A stretch of 64,000 nt of DNA from CAVXYG01 sp963766005 (GCA_963766005.1 CAVXYG010000001.1:1-64000); one strand, 5' to 3'. Shown: positions 24,666 through 33,976, counted from the stretch's first letter. Program-made: numbers and translations. The notes: generated from the letters alone by a model not told the origin.

Positions 24666-26189
24666 CTAGCCGAGCAGATTCTTGAACTCGTCGGGCAACG
24701 CGACCGCGTCGGCGTCGGTGGACTGGGCCGCGGCCGCCTGTTGGGCCCGCTTGGCGGGGTTGCCGCTGCGCCCCTTCGTTCCGCGCTTGGACTTGGCGGA
24801 TTTGCCCTTGGCCTTGCGGGGGCCTCCGCCACCGCCGGCACCGACGCCGGGCATCGGCGGCATCCCCGGGATCCCGGGCATCCCACCGCCGCCGCGCATC
24901 TGCTTCATCATCTTCTGGGCTTGCTCGAAACGCTCCATGAGCTGGTTGACATCCGCGACGGTCCGGCCTGATCCCTTGGCGATACGCTGCCGGCGACTCG
25001 CATTGAGGATCTTGGGGTCGTGCCGCTCCTGCGGCGTCATCGACTGGATGATCGCCCCGACGCGGTCCATCTCGCGGTCGTCGAGGTTGGCGATCTGGTC
25101 CTTCAGCTCTCCCATGCCGGGCAGCATGCCGAGGAGCTTGGACAACGAGCCCATCTTCTTCACCGCCTGCATCTGCTGCAGGAAGTCGTCCAGAGTGAAG
25201 CTCTCGCCGCGTTCGACCTTGCCGGCCATCTCCATGGCCTGCTCGGCGTCGAACGCGCGCTCAGCCTGCTCGATGAGGGTCAGCACGTCGCCCATGTCGA
25301 GGATGCGGGAGGCCATCCGGTCGGGGTGGAATACCTCGATGTCGTCGAGCTTCTCGCCCACGGCGGCGTACAGGATCGGCTTGCCCGTGACCGTCACCAC
25401 CGACAGCGCGGCACCACCGCGGGCATCGCCGTCGAGCTTGGTGAGGATCACGCCGTCGATGCCCACCTCGCGAGCGAAGGTCTCCGCAGTGTTGACGGCG
25501 TCCTGGCCGATCATGGCGTCGACGACGAGCAGCGTCTCGTCCGGCTGGACCGCGTCCTTGATCTGGCGCAGCTGGTCCATGAGATCGGCGTCGATCGCCA
25601 GTCGGCCGGCGGTATCGACGATGACGACGTCTCTCAGCGTGGTGCGCGCCTGCGCGACACCGTCGCGCGCGACGGCGACGGGGTCGCCGACTCCGTTGCC
25701 CGGCTCGGGGGCATACACGGGAACCCCGGCCTGCTCGCCCACGACCCGCAGCTGGTCCACGGCGTTGGGCCGCTGCAGGTCGGCCGCGACGAGCAGCGGC
25801 TGGTGACCCTGCTGCGTCAGGTGTCGCGCCAGTTTGCCGGCCAGCGAGGTCTTCCCCGCGCCCTGCAGGCCGGCGAGCACGATCACCGTCGGTGGCGTCT
25901 TGGCCAGCGTGAGTCGCCGGGTCGAGCCGCCGAGGATCTCGATGAGTTCCTCGTTGACGATCTTGACGACCTGCTGCGCCGGATTGAGGGCCTGATTGAC
26001 CTCGGCCCCGAGCGCCCGCTCGCGGATCCGCGAGGTGAAGGCTCGCACCGCCGGCAGCGCCACATCGGCGTCGAGCAGCGCGATGCGGATCTCACGGATC
26101 GTGGCGTTGACGTCCTCCTCCGTCAGACGGCCCTTGCCCCGCAGGCTCTTGAACGTCGCGGTGAGACGGTCGGACAGATTGGCGAACAC
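24666..26189 (-). CDS. ffh: signal recognition particle protein (SRP54)
   Basis: Ffh binds signal peptides of nascent membrane proteins and, with 4.5S RNA, docks on FtsY. The N domain precedes a GTPase with GLQGAGKTSLAGKLA, DLQRPNAVDQL, VDTAGRLAIDADL and TKLDGDARGGAAL. The methionine-rich M domain is at the C-terminus (FLQQMQAVKKMGSLSKLLGM; NQLMERFEQAQKMMKQM), followed by a Gly/Pro-rich stretch. Length 507 residues. The start is a GTG at 26189 with GGGGGAG upstream. Confidence 0.97.
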   Translation of the reverse strand: MFANLSDRLTATFKSLRGKGRLTEEDVNATIREIRIALLDADVALPAVRAFTSRIRERALGAEVNQALNPAQQVVKIVNEELIEILGGSTRRLTLAKTPPTVIVLAGLQGAGKTSLAGKLARHLTQQGHQPLLVAADLQRPNAVDQLRVVGEQAGVPVYAPEPGNGVGDPVAVARDGVAQARTTLRDVVIVDTAGRLAIDADLMDQLRQIKDAVQPDETLLVVDAMIGQDAVNTAETFAREVGIDGVILTKLDGDARGGAALSVVTVTGKPILYAAVGEKLDDIEVFHPDRMASRILDMGDVLTLIEQAERAFDAEQAMEMAGKVERGESFTLDDFLQQMQAVKKMGSLSKLLGMLPGMGELKDQIANLDDREMDRVGAIIQSMTPQERHDPKILNASRRQRIAKGSGRTVADVNQLMERFEQAQKMMKQMRGGGGMPGIPGMPPMPGVGAGGGGGPRKAKGKSAKSKRGTKGRSGNPAKRAQQAAAAQSTDADAVALPDEFKNLLG

Positions 26190-26295
26190 TGCAGCTCCCC
26201 CGTTCAGGGCTGGACCGGCATGACTGGTGCAGCGCGCGCACCAACGTCCTCAGGGTACCTGCAACCCGGGCCGAGGGTCGGCCAGCAAGCGCCGT

Positions 26296-28638
26296 TCACC
26301 GTCTGTCGAGCACACCCTGCAGCGCGACGCGCACCGCCTCGGCGGCGGCCGGGCCCAGTGGCCGACCGGCATGGTCGGTGACGTAGAAGGTGTCCACCAC
26401 GTTGGCGCCACGCGACTCCAGGTGGGCCGAGGCGATGTTGCTGCCGGTCTCGGACAGCGCACGGGTGAGCCGGTACAGCGTCCCTCGCTGGTCGTGGGCG
26501 CGGACCTCGACGACGGTCGCCGAGCGCGATGCGTCCGCCACGATGTCCACGCGGTTGGCGGGGCGGTCGAACGGCAACTCCGGCGTCGAGTAGGCCTCCT
26601 CGCGCCGGCGCAGCGCCTCGGCGATGTCCAGCGACCCGGACAGCGCGCGCCGGATGTCGGCGGCGAGCCGCTCGGCCGCGGGGGTTCTGCCGTAGGCGGA
26701 TTCCACGGTCCACACCAGCAGGGCCCGGCCGTCGTGGGTGGTGGTGTTCGCCGAGCGCACGTCGAGGCGGTGCATCGCCAGCACCCCGGCCACCAGGGCC
26801 AGCAGCCCCTGCCGGTCGTCCGCGGCGACGACGACCTCCAGCCCCGCGGGCAGCTCCTGCATGGCCACGGCCACGCCGTCGCCGGCCAGGAGCGCGCGGT
26901 GCTCCGGCGTCGGCCCGGTCTGGCTCCGCTGCGGTGCTCGGCCCTGCAGCACGGCCCTGGTCCGCCCGGTCAGATCCTCCACCAGGGCGGCCTTCCAGTC
27001 GCTCCAGGCCTTCGGACCCGTTGCGGCGGCGTCGGCCAGGGTCAGGGCGTAGAGCAGATCCAGGGTCTCGGTGTCGCCCACCAACTCGGCCACCATGGCG
27101 AGGGTGTCCGGGTCGTCGAGGTCGCGTCGGGTGGCGACCTCCGGCAGGAGCAGGTGGTGCTCGACCAGGGTCCGCAGCACGGTGCTGTCCGCCTCGTCGA
27201 AGCCCAGGTCGGGAGCGAGCTGCGCCACGATCTCGGCGCCGAGGGCGCTGTGCGGGCGTCCCGGGCGGCCCTTGCCGATGTCGTGCAGCAGCGCCCCGAA
27301 GAGCAGCAGGTCAGGTCGCTCGACGCTGCGCTGATGGCGGCCCGCCTCGACGGCCGTCTCCACCAGGTGGCGGTCGACCGTGAACCGGTGCACGGCGTTG
27401 CGCTGGGGCGCCGACCGCACCGGCGTCCATTGGGGGATGAGCCGCTCGACCAGGCCCACCTGGTCCAGGGCCTCCCACACCGCCACCGCCGGGCGACCCG
27501 CCCCGAGCAGCCCGACCATGGCATCGCGGGCGGACCTGGGCCACGGCACCGGCATCGGTGCGGATTCCTCGGCGAGCCGGGAGACGGCATGGGGCGACAG
27601 TCGCAGGCCGGACTGCGCCGCGGCGGCGGCGGCTCGGAGCACGAGGATCGGGTCGCGTGCGGGCACCGCGTCGGCGGCGAGCACGACCTCGCCGTCCTGC
27701 TCCACGACGCCGTTGGCCAGCGGCCGACGTTCCTGGCTCCGATCGGGGCGCAGCCGACGCAGCGGCCCCCGCTTGACGCGCGTCGTGGCCCGCTGCAAGC
27801 GGTACCAGGTGGTGTCGCTGGCGTAGGCGATCGCGCGACCGGCGGCTGAGATCTCGCGCATCATCGTCAGCGAGTCGCTGCGGCCCAGGATGGCGGCCAC
27901 GGCGTCCTGCTCCTGCATCAGCAGGCGGTCGCCGGGCCGGGACGAACGGGACAGCAGCGTCAGGTGCAGCGCATCGCGCACGTCGAGCAGGAGCCGCCGG
28001 GGCGCCTGGATCTCCGTGTGCGGCAGGTCGGTCAGCCAGGTCGCCGTCAGCGCGCGCAGGATCGTCACCTCGCGCAGGCCGCCGTAGGACTCCTTGAGGT
28101 CGGGCTCCAGCAGGTAGGCCAGCTCGCCGTCGCGCTGGACCCGATCGTCGACCAGCTCCCGCAGCTCGGGCAGCCGGCGCGCTGCTAGCCCGCGCCAGTC
28201 CGCGAGCACGGACTCCACGATCTGGCGCCGCAGGGCGTCGTCGCCGACGATCGTTCGGGCATCGAGCAGGCCGAGCACGGCCTTGAGGTCCGATGCCGCG
28301 ACGCGGCGGGCCTCAGAGACGGTACGGACGCTGTGGTCGAGCTTGAGCTTGGCATCCCAGATCGGGTACCAGATGGCCTCCGGCAGCCCGTCGACGGCAC
28401 CGCTGTGGACCAGCAGCAGGTCCAGATCGCTGCCCGGCGCCAGCTCGCGCCGGCCGTACCCGCCGACCGCGATGAGCGCTGCGTTGTGCTTGTCGCCGCC
28501 CGCGGCCTCGAACAGACCCGCCAACCACTGATCGGTCAGCGCCGCCAACTCCGCGCGACGTGCCGCGGGGGTCAACCCGGCCCGCTGCAGCAGGTCCTGC
28601 CGCGCCGCCGCGTAGTCCGGTACCGCACTGCCCACCAT
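26296..28638 (-). CDS. glnD: PII nucleotidyltransferase / nucleotidyl-removing enzyme
   Basis: GlnD senses glutamine and modifies the PII protein; in actinobacteria it adenylylates rather than uridylylates. Domains in order: nucleotidyltransferase (GGYGRRELAPGSDLDLLLVH, residues about 60-80), linker helices, HD hydrolase (LLFGALLHDIGKGRPGRPHS, near 440) and two ACT domains (LEVVVAADDRQGLLALV; VVEVRAHDQRGTLYRLTRAL). About 780 residues. I prefer the ATG at 28638: the AGGAG that would serve it abuts an earlier ATG at 28647. It is the third gene of amt-glnB-glnD and is separated from glnB by a strong hairpin. Confidence 0.95.
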   Translation of the reverse strand: MVGSAVPDYAAARQDLLQRAGLTPAARRAELAALTDQWLAGLFEAAGGDKHNAALIAVGGYGRRELAPGSDLDLLLVHSGAVDGLPEAIWYPIWDAKLKLDHSVRTVSEARRVAASDLKAVLGLLDARTIVGDDALRRQIVESVLADWRGLAARRLPELRELVDDRVQRDGELAYLLEPDLKESYGGLREVTILRALTATWLTDLPHTEIQAPRRLLLDVRDALHLTLLSRSSRPGDRLLMQEQDAVAAILGRSDSLTMMREISAAGRAIAYASDTTWYRLQRATTRVKRGPLRRLRPDRSQERRPLANGVVEQDGEVVLAADAVPARDPILVLRAAAAAAQSGLRLSPHAVSRLAEESAPMPVPWPRSARDAMVGLLGAGRPAVAVWEALDQVGLVERLIPQWTPVRSAPQRNAVHRFTVDRHLVETAVEAGRHQRSVERPDLLLFGALLHDIGKGRPGRPHSALGAEIVAQLAPDLGFDEADSTVLRTLVEHHLLLPEVATRRDLDDPDTLAMVAELVGDTETLDLLYALTLADAAATGPKAWSDWKAALVEDLTGRTRAVLQGRAPQRSQTGPTPEHRALLAGDGVAVAMQELPAGLEVVVAADDRQGLLALVAGVLAMHRLDVRSANTTTHDGRALLVWTVESAYGRTPAAERLAADIRRALSGSLDIAEALRRREEAYSTPELPFDRPANRVDIVADASRSATVVEVRAHDQRGTLYRLTRALSETGSNIASAHLESRGANVVDTFYVTDHAGRPLGPAAAEAVRVALQGVLDRR

Positions 28639-28677
28639 CGGGTCCATCTCCTCGCGCCTCCTCGCTGCAACGGCTGC

Positions 28678-28712
28678 GGGCCGGCCGCGATCTGCTCGAT
28701 CGCGACCGGCCC
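28678..28712 (-). terminator. intra-operon hairpin between glnB and glnD
   Basis: GGGCCGGCCGCGATC (28678-28692) pairs with GATCGCGACCGGCCC (28698-28712) with a single C-A mismatch, leaving a 5-nt loop. This 15-bp stem lies in the 93-bp spacer. No U-run follows. It may act as a partial terminator or processing site that lowers glnD relative to amt-glnB. Confidence 0.6.
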
Positions 28713-28731
28713 GGCTACCGGAACCCCTGCG

Positions 28732-29070
28732 CTACAGCGCGTCGGGGCCGCGCTCACCGGTGCGCACCCGCACCACGCTGTCCACCGGCGCCACCCACAC
28801 CTTGCCGTCGCCGATCCGCCCGGTCTGGGCGGTCTTGACGATGACCTCGACCACGGAGTCGGCGTCGTCGTCCTCGACCAGGATCTCGATGCGGAGCTTG
28901 GGCACCAGGTCGACGGTGTACTCCGCGCCCCGGTACACCTCCGTGTGGCCCTTCTGCCGGCCGAAGCCGCTGGCCTCGCTGACCGTGAGCCCGTGGATCC
29001 CGAAGGACTCCAGCGCCGACTTCACGTCCTCCAACTTGAACGGCTTGATCACCGCGGTGATGAGTTTCAT
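28732..29070 (-). CDS. glnB: nitrogen regulatory protein PII (GlnK type)
   Basis: This trimeric signal protein senses 2-oxoglutarate, ATP and ADP and controls ammonium transport. The 112 residues begin MKLITAVIKPFKLEDVKSAL. The T-loop reads YRGAEYTVDLVPK, with the tyrosine that GlnD adenylylates in actinobacteria. The B-loop region TGRIGDGKVWV and C-loop RVRTGERG are intact. It overlaps amt by 4 bp (ATGA), so the transporter and its regulator are made together; GlnK would be the more specific name. Confidence 0.96.
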   Translation of the reverse strand: MKLITAVIKPFKLEDVKSALESFGIHGLTVSEASGFGRQKGHTEVYRGAEYTVDLVPKLRIEILVEDDDADSVVEVIVKTAQTGRIGDGKVWVAPVDSVVRVRTGERGPDAL

Positions 29071-30401
29071 GCCGTCGCCCCTTCCTTCTTGGCGGCTCGG
29101 GCAGCCGCTGCCTGACCGATTCCGGCGAAGGTGCCGCCGGCGCCGGTGTTCTCACCCAACTCGTAGGCCGACTCGGCGTGGGTCGTGCGGTCGATGCCGG
29201 CGACCTCGTCGTCCTCGCTGACCCGGAAGCCCATCGTGAGGTCGATGGCCTTGCCGATGATGAACGCCACCACGAAGGAGAACACCATCACCGCCAGTGC
29301 CGCGACCGTCTGGGTCCACAGCTGGTCGGCGCCGCCGCCGTAGAACAGGCCGTTGACGCCGGCCGGGGCCGCCTCGGTGGCCAGGAAGCCGATGAGGATG
29401 GTCCCCACCAGGCCACCGACGAGGTGCACACCGACCACGTCGAGCGAGTCGTCGTAGCCCAGCTTGTACTTCAGTCCGACTGCCAGGGCGCACAGCACAC
29501 CGGCGATGGCACCGATCGCGATGGCGCCGATCGGGCTGACCGAGGAGCAGGCCGGGGTGATGGCCACCAGTCCGGCGACGATGCCGGAGGCGGCACCGAG
29601 GCTCGTGGCGTGGCCGTCGCGGATGCGCTCCGTCAGCAGCCAGCCCAGCATCGCGGCACAGGTCGCCACGATGGTGTTGAGGAAGACCACCGAGGCGGTG
29701 TTGTCCGCGGCCAGGGCGGAACCGGCGTTGAAACCGAACCATCCGAACCACAGCATGCCCGCACCCAGCATCACCAGCGTCAGGTTGTGCGGCTTCATCG
29801 GCGTCTTGGGCCAGCCCAGCCTCTTGCCGAGCACCAGGGCCAGCGCCAGGGCGGCCGCACCGGCGTTGATGTGGACCGCGGTACCACCGGCGAAGTCGAT
29901 GGCCGGGACGCCGTTCAGCGGGCCGAGGCCCTCGAAGATCCAACCGCCGCTGCTCCAGACCCAGTGGGCCACCGGGAAGTAGACGATGGTCGCCCACAGA
30001 CCGGCGAACAGCAGCCATGCGCCGAATCGGGCGCGATCGGCGATGGCACCGGCGATGAGACCGGCGGTGATGGCAGCGAACAGCAGCTGGAAGGCCACGA
30101 ACGCCATACCCGGCAGCGACGCTTCCGGGTCATCGGTCATCAGGCCCTCGAGCCCCAGGTACTCGGTCGGGTTGCCGAAGAAGGCGTTCCCGTCTCCGAA
30201 GGCCACCGAGTAGCCGTAGACCACCCAGAGCAGGCCGACCAGACCCAGCGCGCCCATGACCATCATCGTCATGTTGAGCACGCCCTTGGACCGGGTCATG
30301 CCGCCGTAGAACAGCGCAAGACCCGGGATCATGAACAGCACTAGCGCTGCCGATGTGAGAACCCAGGCGGTATCGCCGGAGTTCAAGGCAATGTCTTCCA
30401 T
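29067..30401 (-). CDS. amt: ammonium transporter
   Basis: This trimeric Amt/Rh channel takes up ammonium. About eleven membrane segments are visible. Family motifs: FYGGMTRSKGVLNMTMM, WVWSSGGWIFEGLG, DFAGGTAVHINAGAAALALA (first pore histidine), WFGWFGFNAGSALAAD, TPACSSVSPIGAI and VGVHLVGGLVGTIL (second pore histidine). A cytoplasmic C-terminus follows for PII binding. 444 residues from the ATG at 30401; a GTG six bases upstream is the alternative. It leads amt-glnB-glnD, behind a GlnR-like box. Confidence 0.96.
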   Translation of the reverse strand: MEDIALNSGDTAWVLTSAALVLFMIPGLALFYGGMTRSKGVLNMTMMVMGALGLVGLLWVVYGYSVAFGDGNAFFGNPTEYLGLEGLMTDDPEASLPGMAFVAFQLLFAAITAGLIAGAIADRARFGAWLLFAGLWATIVYFPVAHWVWSSGGWIFEGLGPLNGVPAIDFAGGTAVHINAGAAALALALVLGKRLGWPKTPMKPHNLTLVMLGAGMLWFGWFGFNAGSALAADNTASVVFLNTIVATCAAMLGWLLTERIRDGHATSLGAASGIVAGLVAITPACSSVSPIGAIAIGAIAGVLCALAVGLKYKLGYDDSLDVVGVHLVGGLVGTILIGFLATEAAPAGVNGLFYGGGADQLWTQTVAALAVMVFSFVVAFIIGKAIDLTMGFRVSEDDEVAGIDRTTHAESAYELGENTGAGGTFAGIGQAAAARAAKKEGATA

Positions 30402-30506
30402 CGCCACTCTCCCTCCCGAAGTGAACGGACTCCATCACCTTGTGCCCCCGGTGTTTCGCTGAAGGGGCGGGTCGTGTTTCCCCCATGTATCGGATCGGGT
30501 TGCCGT

Positions 30507-30522
30507 GTTAACGCTGGGTTAC
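30507..30522 (-). promoter_or_regulatory. GlnR-like operator upstream of amt
   Basis: On the minus strand the sequence reads GTAAC-CCAGCG-TTAAC, close to the actinobacterial GlnR box GTNAC-N6-GNAAC (one mismatch). It lies about 105 bp before the amt start in DNA that is AT-richer than its surroundings. A second pair of GAAAC half sites, separated by 18 nt, lies between it and amt. GlnR activates amt-glnK-glnD in streptomycetes and mycobacteria under nitrogen limitation, so the position fits. Confidence 0.55.
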
Positions 30523-30543
30523 GTCCCCGGTCTCTCGCGGCCC

Positions 30544-31750
30544 TCAGGCGTCGGGTGTCGCCGCCGATGATGGCGCTGACGAAGACCTCCGGGTCGAAGG
30601 GCGCAAGGTCGTCCGGGCCTTCGCCGAGCCCGACGAGCTTCACCGGCACTCCGAGCTCGCGCTGCACGGCCACCACGATGCCGCCCTTGGCGGTGCCGTC
30701 CAACTTGGTCAGCACGATGCCGGTGATGTCCACCACGTCGGCGAACACGCGGGCCTGGTTCAGTCCGTTCTGACCGGTCGTCGCGTCGAGCACCAACAGC
30801 ACCTCGCTGACGGGCGCCTGCTTCTCGATGACCCGCTTCACCTTGCCCAGCTCGTCCATCAGCCCGGTCTTGGTGTGCAGTCGGCCGGCGGTGTCCACCA
30901 GCACCGCGTCGGCCTCGCTCTCGATGCCCGCCCGAACGGCGTCGAAGGCCACCGCGGCCGGATCGCCGCCGTCGGGCCCGCGCACGACCTCGGCCCCCAC
31001 GCGCTCCCCCCACGTCGTCAACTGGTGCGCGGCTGCGGCGCGGAAGGTGTCGGCCGCACCGAGCACGACGTGCTTGTCCTCTGCCACGAGAATCCTGGCG
31101 ATCTTGCCGGTCGTGGTGGTCTTGCCGGTGCCGTTCACTCCGACGATGAGCACCACGGCCGGCTTGCCCTCGGAGCGGGAGGTGTGCAGCGACCGGTCCA
31201 TCGTGGGGTCCACCTGTGCCAGCAGCTGCCGGGTGAGCACGGCTCGCACCTCCTCCGGGTCGGCGATCCCGCTGACCCGGACCTCGGTGCGCAGGGCATC
31301 GACGATCTCCGTGGCCGGGCCGACACCGAGGTCTGCCATGAGGAGCGTGTCCTCCACCTCCTCCCAGGTGACCTCGTCGATGCGGTCGCGGGAGAGCAGC
31401 GACAGCAGCGCCGCGCCGATGGCGTTGTTCGACCGGGCCAGCCGCGCGCGCAGCCTGGCCATCCGGCCCTCGGGCGGAGTCGGGGTTTCCACCCCTGGGA
31501 CGACGGACGGCTCGGGCACCAGCTGCGGCTGCGGGGCCACCAGGACGTCGCCGACCGAGACCTCCTCGATTCCGCGGCGCGGCGTGTCGCGCGGTTCCGT
31601 GGCGTCGTCGCCGACACCGGGAACATGGTCGCCGGCCTTCGGCACCGGTGGCGCCTTCCTGGCACGCCGTACCAGGAGGAGCAGGCCGGCGCCGAGTGCC
31701 AGCAGCGAGAACAGGACGATGATCGGCAGCAGGAGTTCATCGAGATTCAC
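30544..31750 (-). CDS. ftsY: signal recognition particle receptor FtsY (C-terminal frameshift likely)
   Basis: FtsY is the membrane receptor GTPase for SRP. The GTG at 31750 starts VNLDELLLPIIVLFSLLALG, a membrane-anchoring segment typical of actinobacterial FtsY. An acidic/Pro linker is followed by the NG domain: VGVNGTGKTTTTGKIARI, GAADTFRAAAAHQL, VDTAGRLHTKTGLMDEL, LDATTGQNGLNQA and TKLDGTAKGGI. After VFVSAIIGGD (about 30570) the given frame runs to 30383, through the GlnR box and over the amt start, with unusual codons. A shift of one base gives ATPDA and a stop at 30544, which I consider the true end (about 400 residues). Confidence 0.92.
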
Positions 31751-31839
31751 GCTGCGAATTGTCGCACCCGCAGCGGGCCGGTACCGACCCCCCGGCGAGC
31801 CGCGGTTTGCCGGCAGGTGATAGCGGGTAGACAAGAGCC

Positions 31840-32016
31840 ATGACCACCGCCGCCGTCCAGCGCCAACAGACCGCCCCGCCGAGCCGTGCGCCGGCGTCGC
31901 CATCGCCGCCGTCGCGTCGCGCGGCGCTCGCGGTGTGGGCTGCTCTGATCGCCGTGAGTCTCGGCCTCTGGGCGGCTCTCATCACGGCGGGAGTCACGCT
32001 CGCCGGCGGACTCTGA
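31840..32016 (+). CDS. 58-residue single-pass membrane protein
   Basis: A short plus-strand ORF begins MTTAAVQRQQTAPPSRAPAS, continues Pro/Ser-rich, then has one hydrophobic helix (LAVWAALIAVSLGLWAALIT) and ends GVTLAGGL. The topology (basic RR just before the helix) suggests a cytoplasmic N-terminus. No ribosome binding site is evident. It is divergent from ftsY and convergent with the DUF3159 gene. The hydrophobic helix argues for a real gene; no family is recognised. Confidence 0.45.
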   Translation: MTTAAVQRQQTAPPSRAPASPSPPSRRAALAVWAALIAVSLGLWAALITAGVTLAGGL

Positions 32017-32049
32017 GGCGGACGCACCGCGCCCCGATCGGGTGGCCGA

Positions 32050-32751
32050 TCAGCCAGCCGGTTCGGCTTCGGTCATCTCCCTGCGCCGCGTCAGCGGCGG
32101 CGACAGCAACCGATGGGTCAGGAACGCCCCGAGCAGGAACAGCGGGAATCCCAGCGCGAGCTTCGCCGCGCCGAGCACCGCTACCGCGCCCAGCAGGTAC
32201 AGCGGCACCTGCACGGCGACCCGGACAGCGAACAGGGATGCCCACATCCACGTGGCCAGGTAGGCGGCGCGGCGCAGCGGCTCGAAGTCCCGCCACGCTC
32301 CCCCGTCAGCGGTCATGACACGGATACCGACGCCGACCAGCGGCTGACGGATCAGCGCCGAGACGGCGAAGGCGGCGCCGTAGGCGAGGTTGAGCAGCAG
32401 CCCGGGCAGGAAGAAGTCCTCCGCCCGACCCGTCCGGTTGGCCAGCCAGGCAGCGATCGCCACCCCGAGGAAGCCTGTGAGGATGTGTCGCACGCTCTCC
32501 CGGCGCACGGCCCGCCACCCGGCCACGGCGACACCGGCCGCCACTGCGGCGATCAGCGACGGCTGCAGCTGCGACCCGGTGATCACGTAGGCCGTCAAGA
32601 AGGCCACCGTCGGCAGGCTGGTGTCGATGATGCTGTTCTTATCGCTGAGATTGGCCCGGAGCAGATCGGCGACACCGGGTTCCTGCTCGACCTTGCGCCC
32701 GACAGGATCCGGAGCCGCTGCGCCCCCCGATCGCGACGGCCGCTCAGTCAT
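32050..32751 (-). CDS. DUF3159 membrane protein
   Basis: This is an actinobacteria-specific membrane protein of unknown function. The 233 residues have about six hydrophobic segments. Recognisable stretches are SLPTVAFLTAYVITGSQLQPS, GFLGVAIAAWLANRTGRAED, FFLPGLLLNLAYGAAFAVSA and WMWASLFAVRVAVQVPLYL. The ATG at 32751 overlaps the end of the OB-fold gene by 8 bp. The gene pair OB-fold/DUF3159 is a standard actinobacterial unit near dut. Confidence 0.85.
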   Translation of the reverse strand: MTERPSRSGGAAAPDPVGRKVEQEPGVADLLRANLSDKNSIIDTSLPTVAFLTAYVITGSQLQPSLIAAVAAGVAVAGWRAVRRESVRHILTGFLGVAIAAWLANRTGRAEDFFLPGLLLNLAYGAAFAVSALIRQPLVGVGIRVMTADGGAWRDFEPLRRAAYLATWMWASLFAVRVAVQVPLYLLGAVAVLGAAKLALGFPLFLLGAFLTHRLLSPPLTRRREMTEAEPAG

Positions 32752-33160
32752 CTGCAGCATCCGGGCTCTGCGCCGGGAGCAGCTCGTAGCGCGGGTTGTA
32801 CATCATCGAGACGTCGTCGTGGCAGGTCACCCGGCCGTCGGCGATCAGCCGTCGGCCCGGTTCGATCCCGGCGATGACGCGTCGGCCGAGGAAGACCAGC
32901 GTCAGGTGCCCCGACCCGTCGTAGAGGTCGGCCTCGACGGCGGGCACTCCCGCCCTGGGGCGCAGCGACACCGACTTCAGCACGCCGCACACCTTCGTGC
33001 GGGTTCCCGTACTGCAATCCGCGATCGCCATGGCGTCGGCGGCGCGGACATCGTCCTGCACCTCACGCTGGACCTCGCGGATCTCCTGCTCGGCCTTCGG
33101 GGCGACGAGGCCCGAAAGGATCCGTCGGAATCGAGCCGCCTTGGGCGGATGCGTGGCCAC
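32744..33160 (-). CDS. OB-fold nucleic-acid-binding protein
   Basis: The 138-residue product has an N-terminal helical part (RRILSGLVAPKAEQEIREVQ) and an OB-fold recognised by KVCGVLKSVSLRPRAGVPAV, LYDGSGHLTLVFLGRR and IEPGRRLIADGRV. It ends NPRYELLPAQSPD, which is typical for this actinobacterial family. It starts with GTG at 33160 and is coupled to the DUF3159 gene. A role in DNA or RNA binding is inferred from the fold only. Confidence 0.85.
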   Translation of the reverse strand: MATHPPKAARFRRILSGLVAPKAEQEIREVQREVQDDVRAADAMAIADCSTGTRTKVCGVLKSVSLRPRAGVPAVEADLYDGSGHLTLVFLGRRVIAGIEPGRRLIADGRVTCHDDVSMMYNPRYELLPAQSPDAADD

Positions 33161-33195
33161 ATGCCTAGGCTAGCCAGGCGGAACGGAGAGCCATA

Positions 33196-33927
33196 ATGCG
33201 AACGCCGACGGCTGCCCGCGGCGGGGCGCACCGCTGCCTCGTCGTGGCCCATGGCGCGGGCTCCTCCGCCGGTTTCCTGCAGCGGGCGTTCCCGGGTAGC
33301 AGCACCGGGGCGGCACTGCTCGCGGTCGAGGACCGCACCGGGTCGGTCGAGCGGATCGTCGACGCGCTTGCCAGGGCCGTGGACGCCGCGCGGCGCCGGT
33401 ATCGGCAGGTCATCCTCGGCGGGGTGTCGATCGGCGCCCACGCGGCTGCGCTGGCCTGCGCCGCCGCCCCGCCGGGAGCCATCGACGGGTGCGTCTTCGC
33501 CATGCCCGCCTGGACGGGCCCGGCGCCGATGCCGAATCCCACAGCAGCGGCGGCAGCGGAGGTGTCCTCGGTCGGAGCCGCCGGCGTGCTGCGGCGGCTG
33601 CGCGCGGATCCCGCGCTGCGGGGGGACTGGATTGTCGACGAACTTGACGCTGCCTGGCGGGACCGGCCGACGCTGGCCGCGGAACTGCGCTCAGCCGCCG
33701 TCGGCGCAGCGCCCACGGCGGCCGAGCTCGGCCGCATCGGGCAACCGACCCTGGTGATCGCGCTGGCACAGGATCCCGTCCACCCCGAGCACGTCGCCGA
33801 GGAGTGGACTGCCGCGCTGCCGTCGGGATCGCTGTATCTGATCGGCCGCCACGACCCGGGGCCGGATCGCGCCGTCTTCGGTCGGGCGATCGGGCAATGG
33901 CTCGCGGCCGGCGCCGTGCCCGGATGA
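33196..33927 (+). CDS. alpha/beta-hydrolase family protein
   Basis: The 243-residue product resembles the KANL3/Tex30-like alpha/beta-hydrolase group. The oxyanion region is VVAHGAGSSAGF. The nucleophile elbow is GGVSIGAHAA (serine). The acid and histidine are probably Asp in ALAQDPVHPEH and His in LIGRHDPGPDR. Substrate unknown. GGAGAGCC precedes the ATG at 33196. It is divergent from the OB-fold gene and alone on the plus strand here. Confidence 0.75.
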   Translation: MRTPTAARGGAHRCLVVAHGAGSSAGFLQRAFPGSSTGAALLAVEDRTGSVERIVDALARAVDAARRRYRQVILGGVSIGAHAAALACAAAPPGAIDGCVFAMPAWTGPAPMPNPTAAAAAEVSSVGAAGVLRRLRADPALRGDWIVDELDAAWRDRPTLAAELRSAAVGAAPTAAELGRIGQPTLVIALAQDPVHPEHVAEEWTAALPSGSLYLIGRHDPGPDRAVFGRAIGQWLAAGAVPG

Positions 33928-33976
33928 TCGACGCAGATGGCACCGTTCCGGCGCGCGCCCGCACGCGGGGTCGCGG

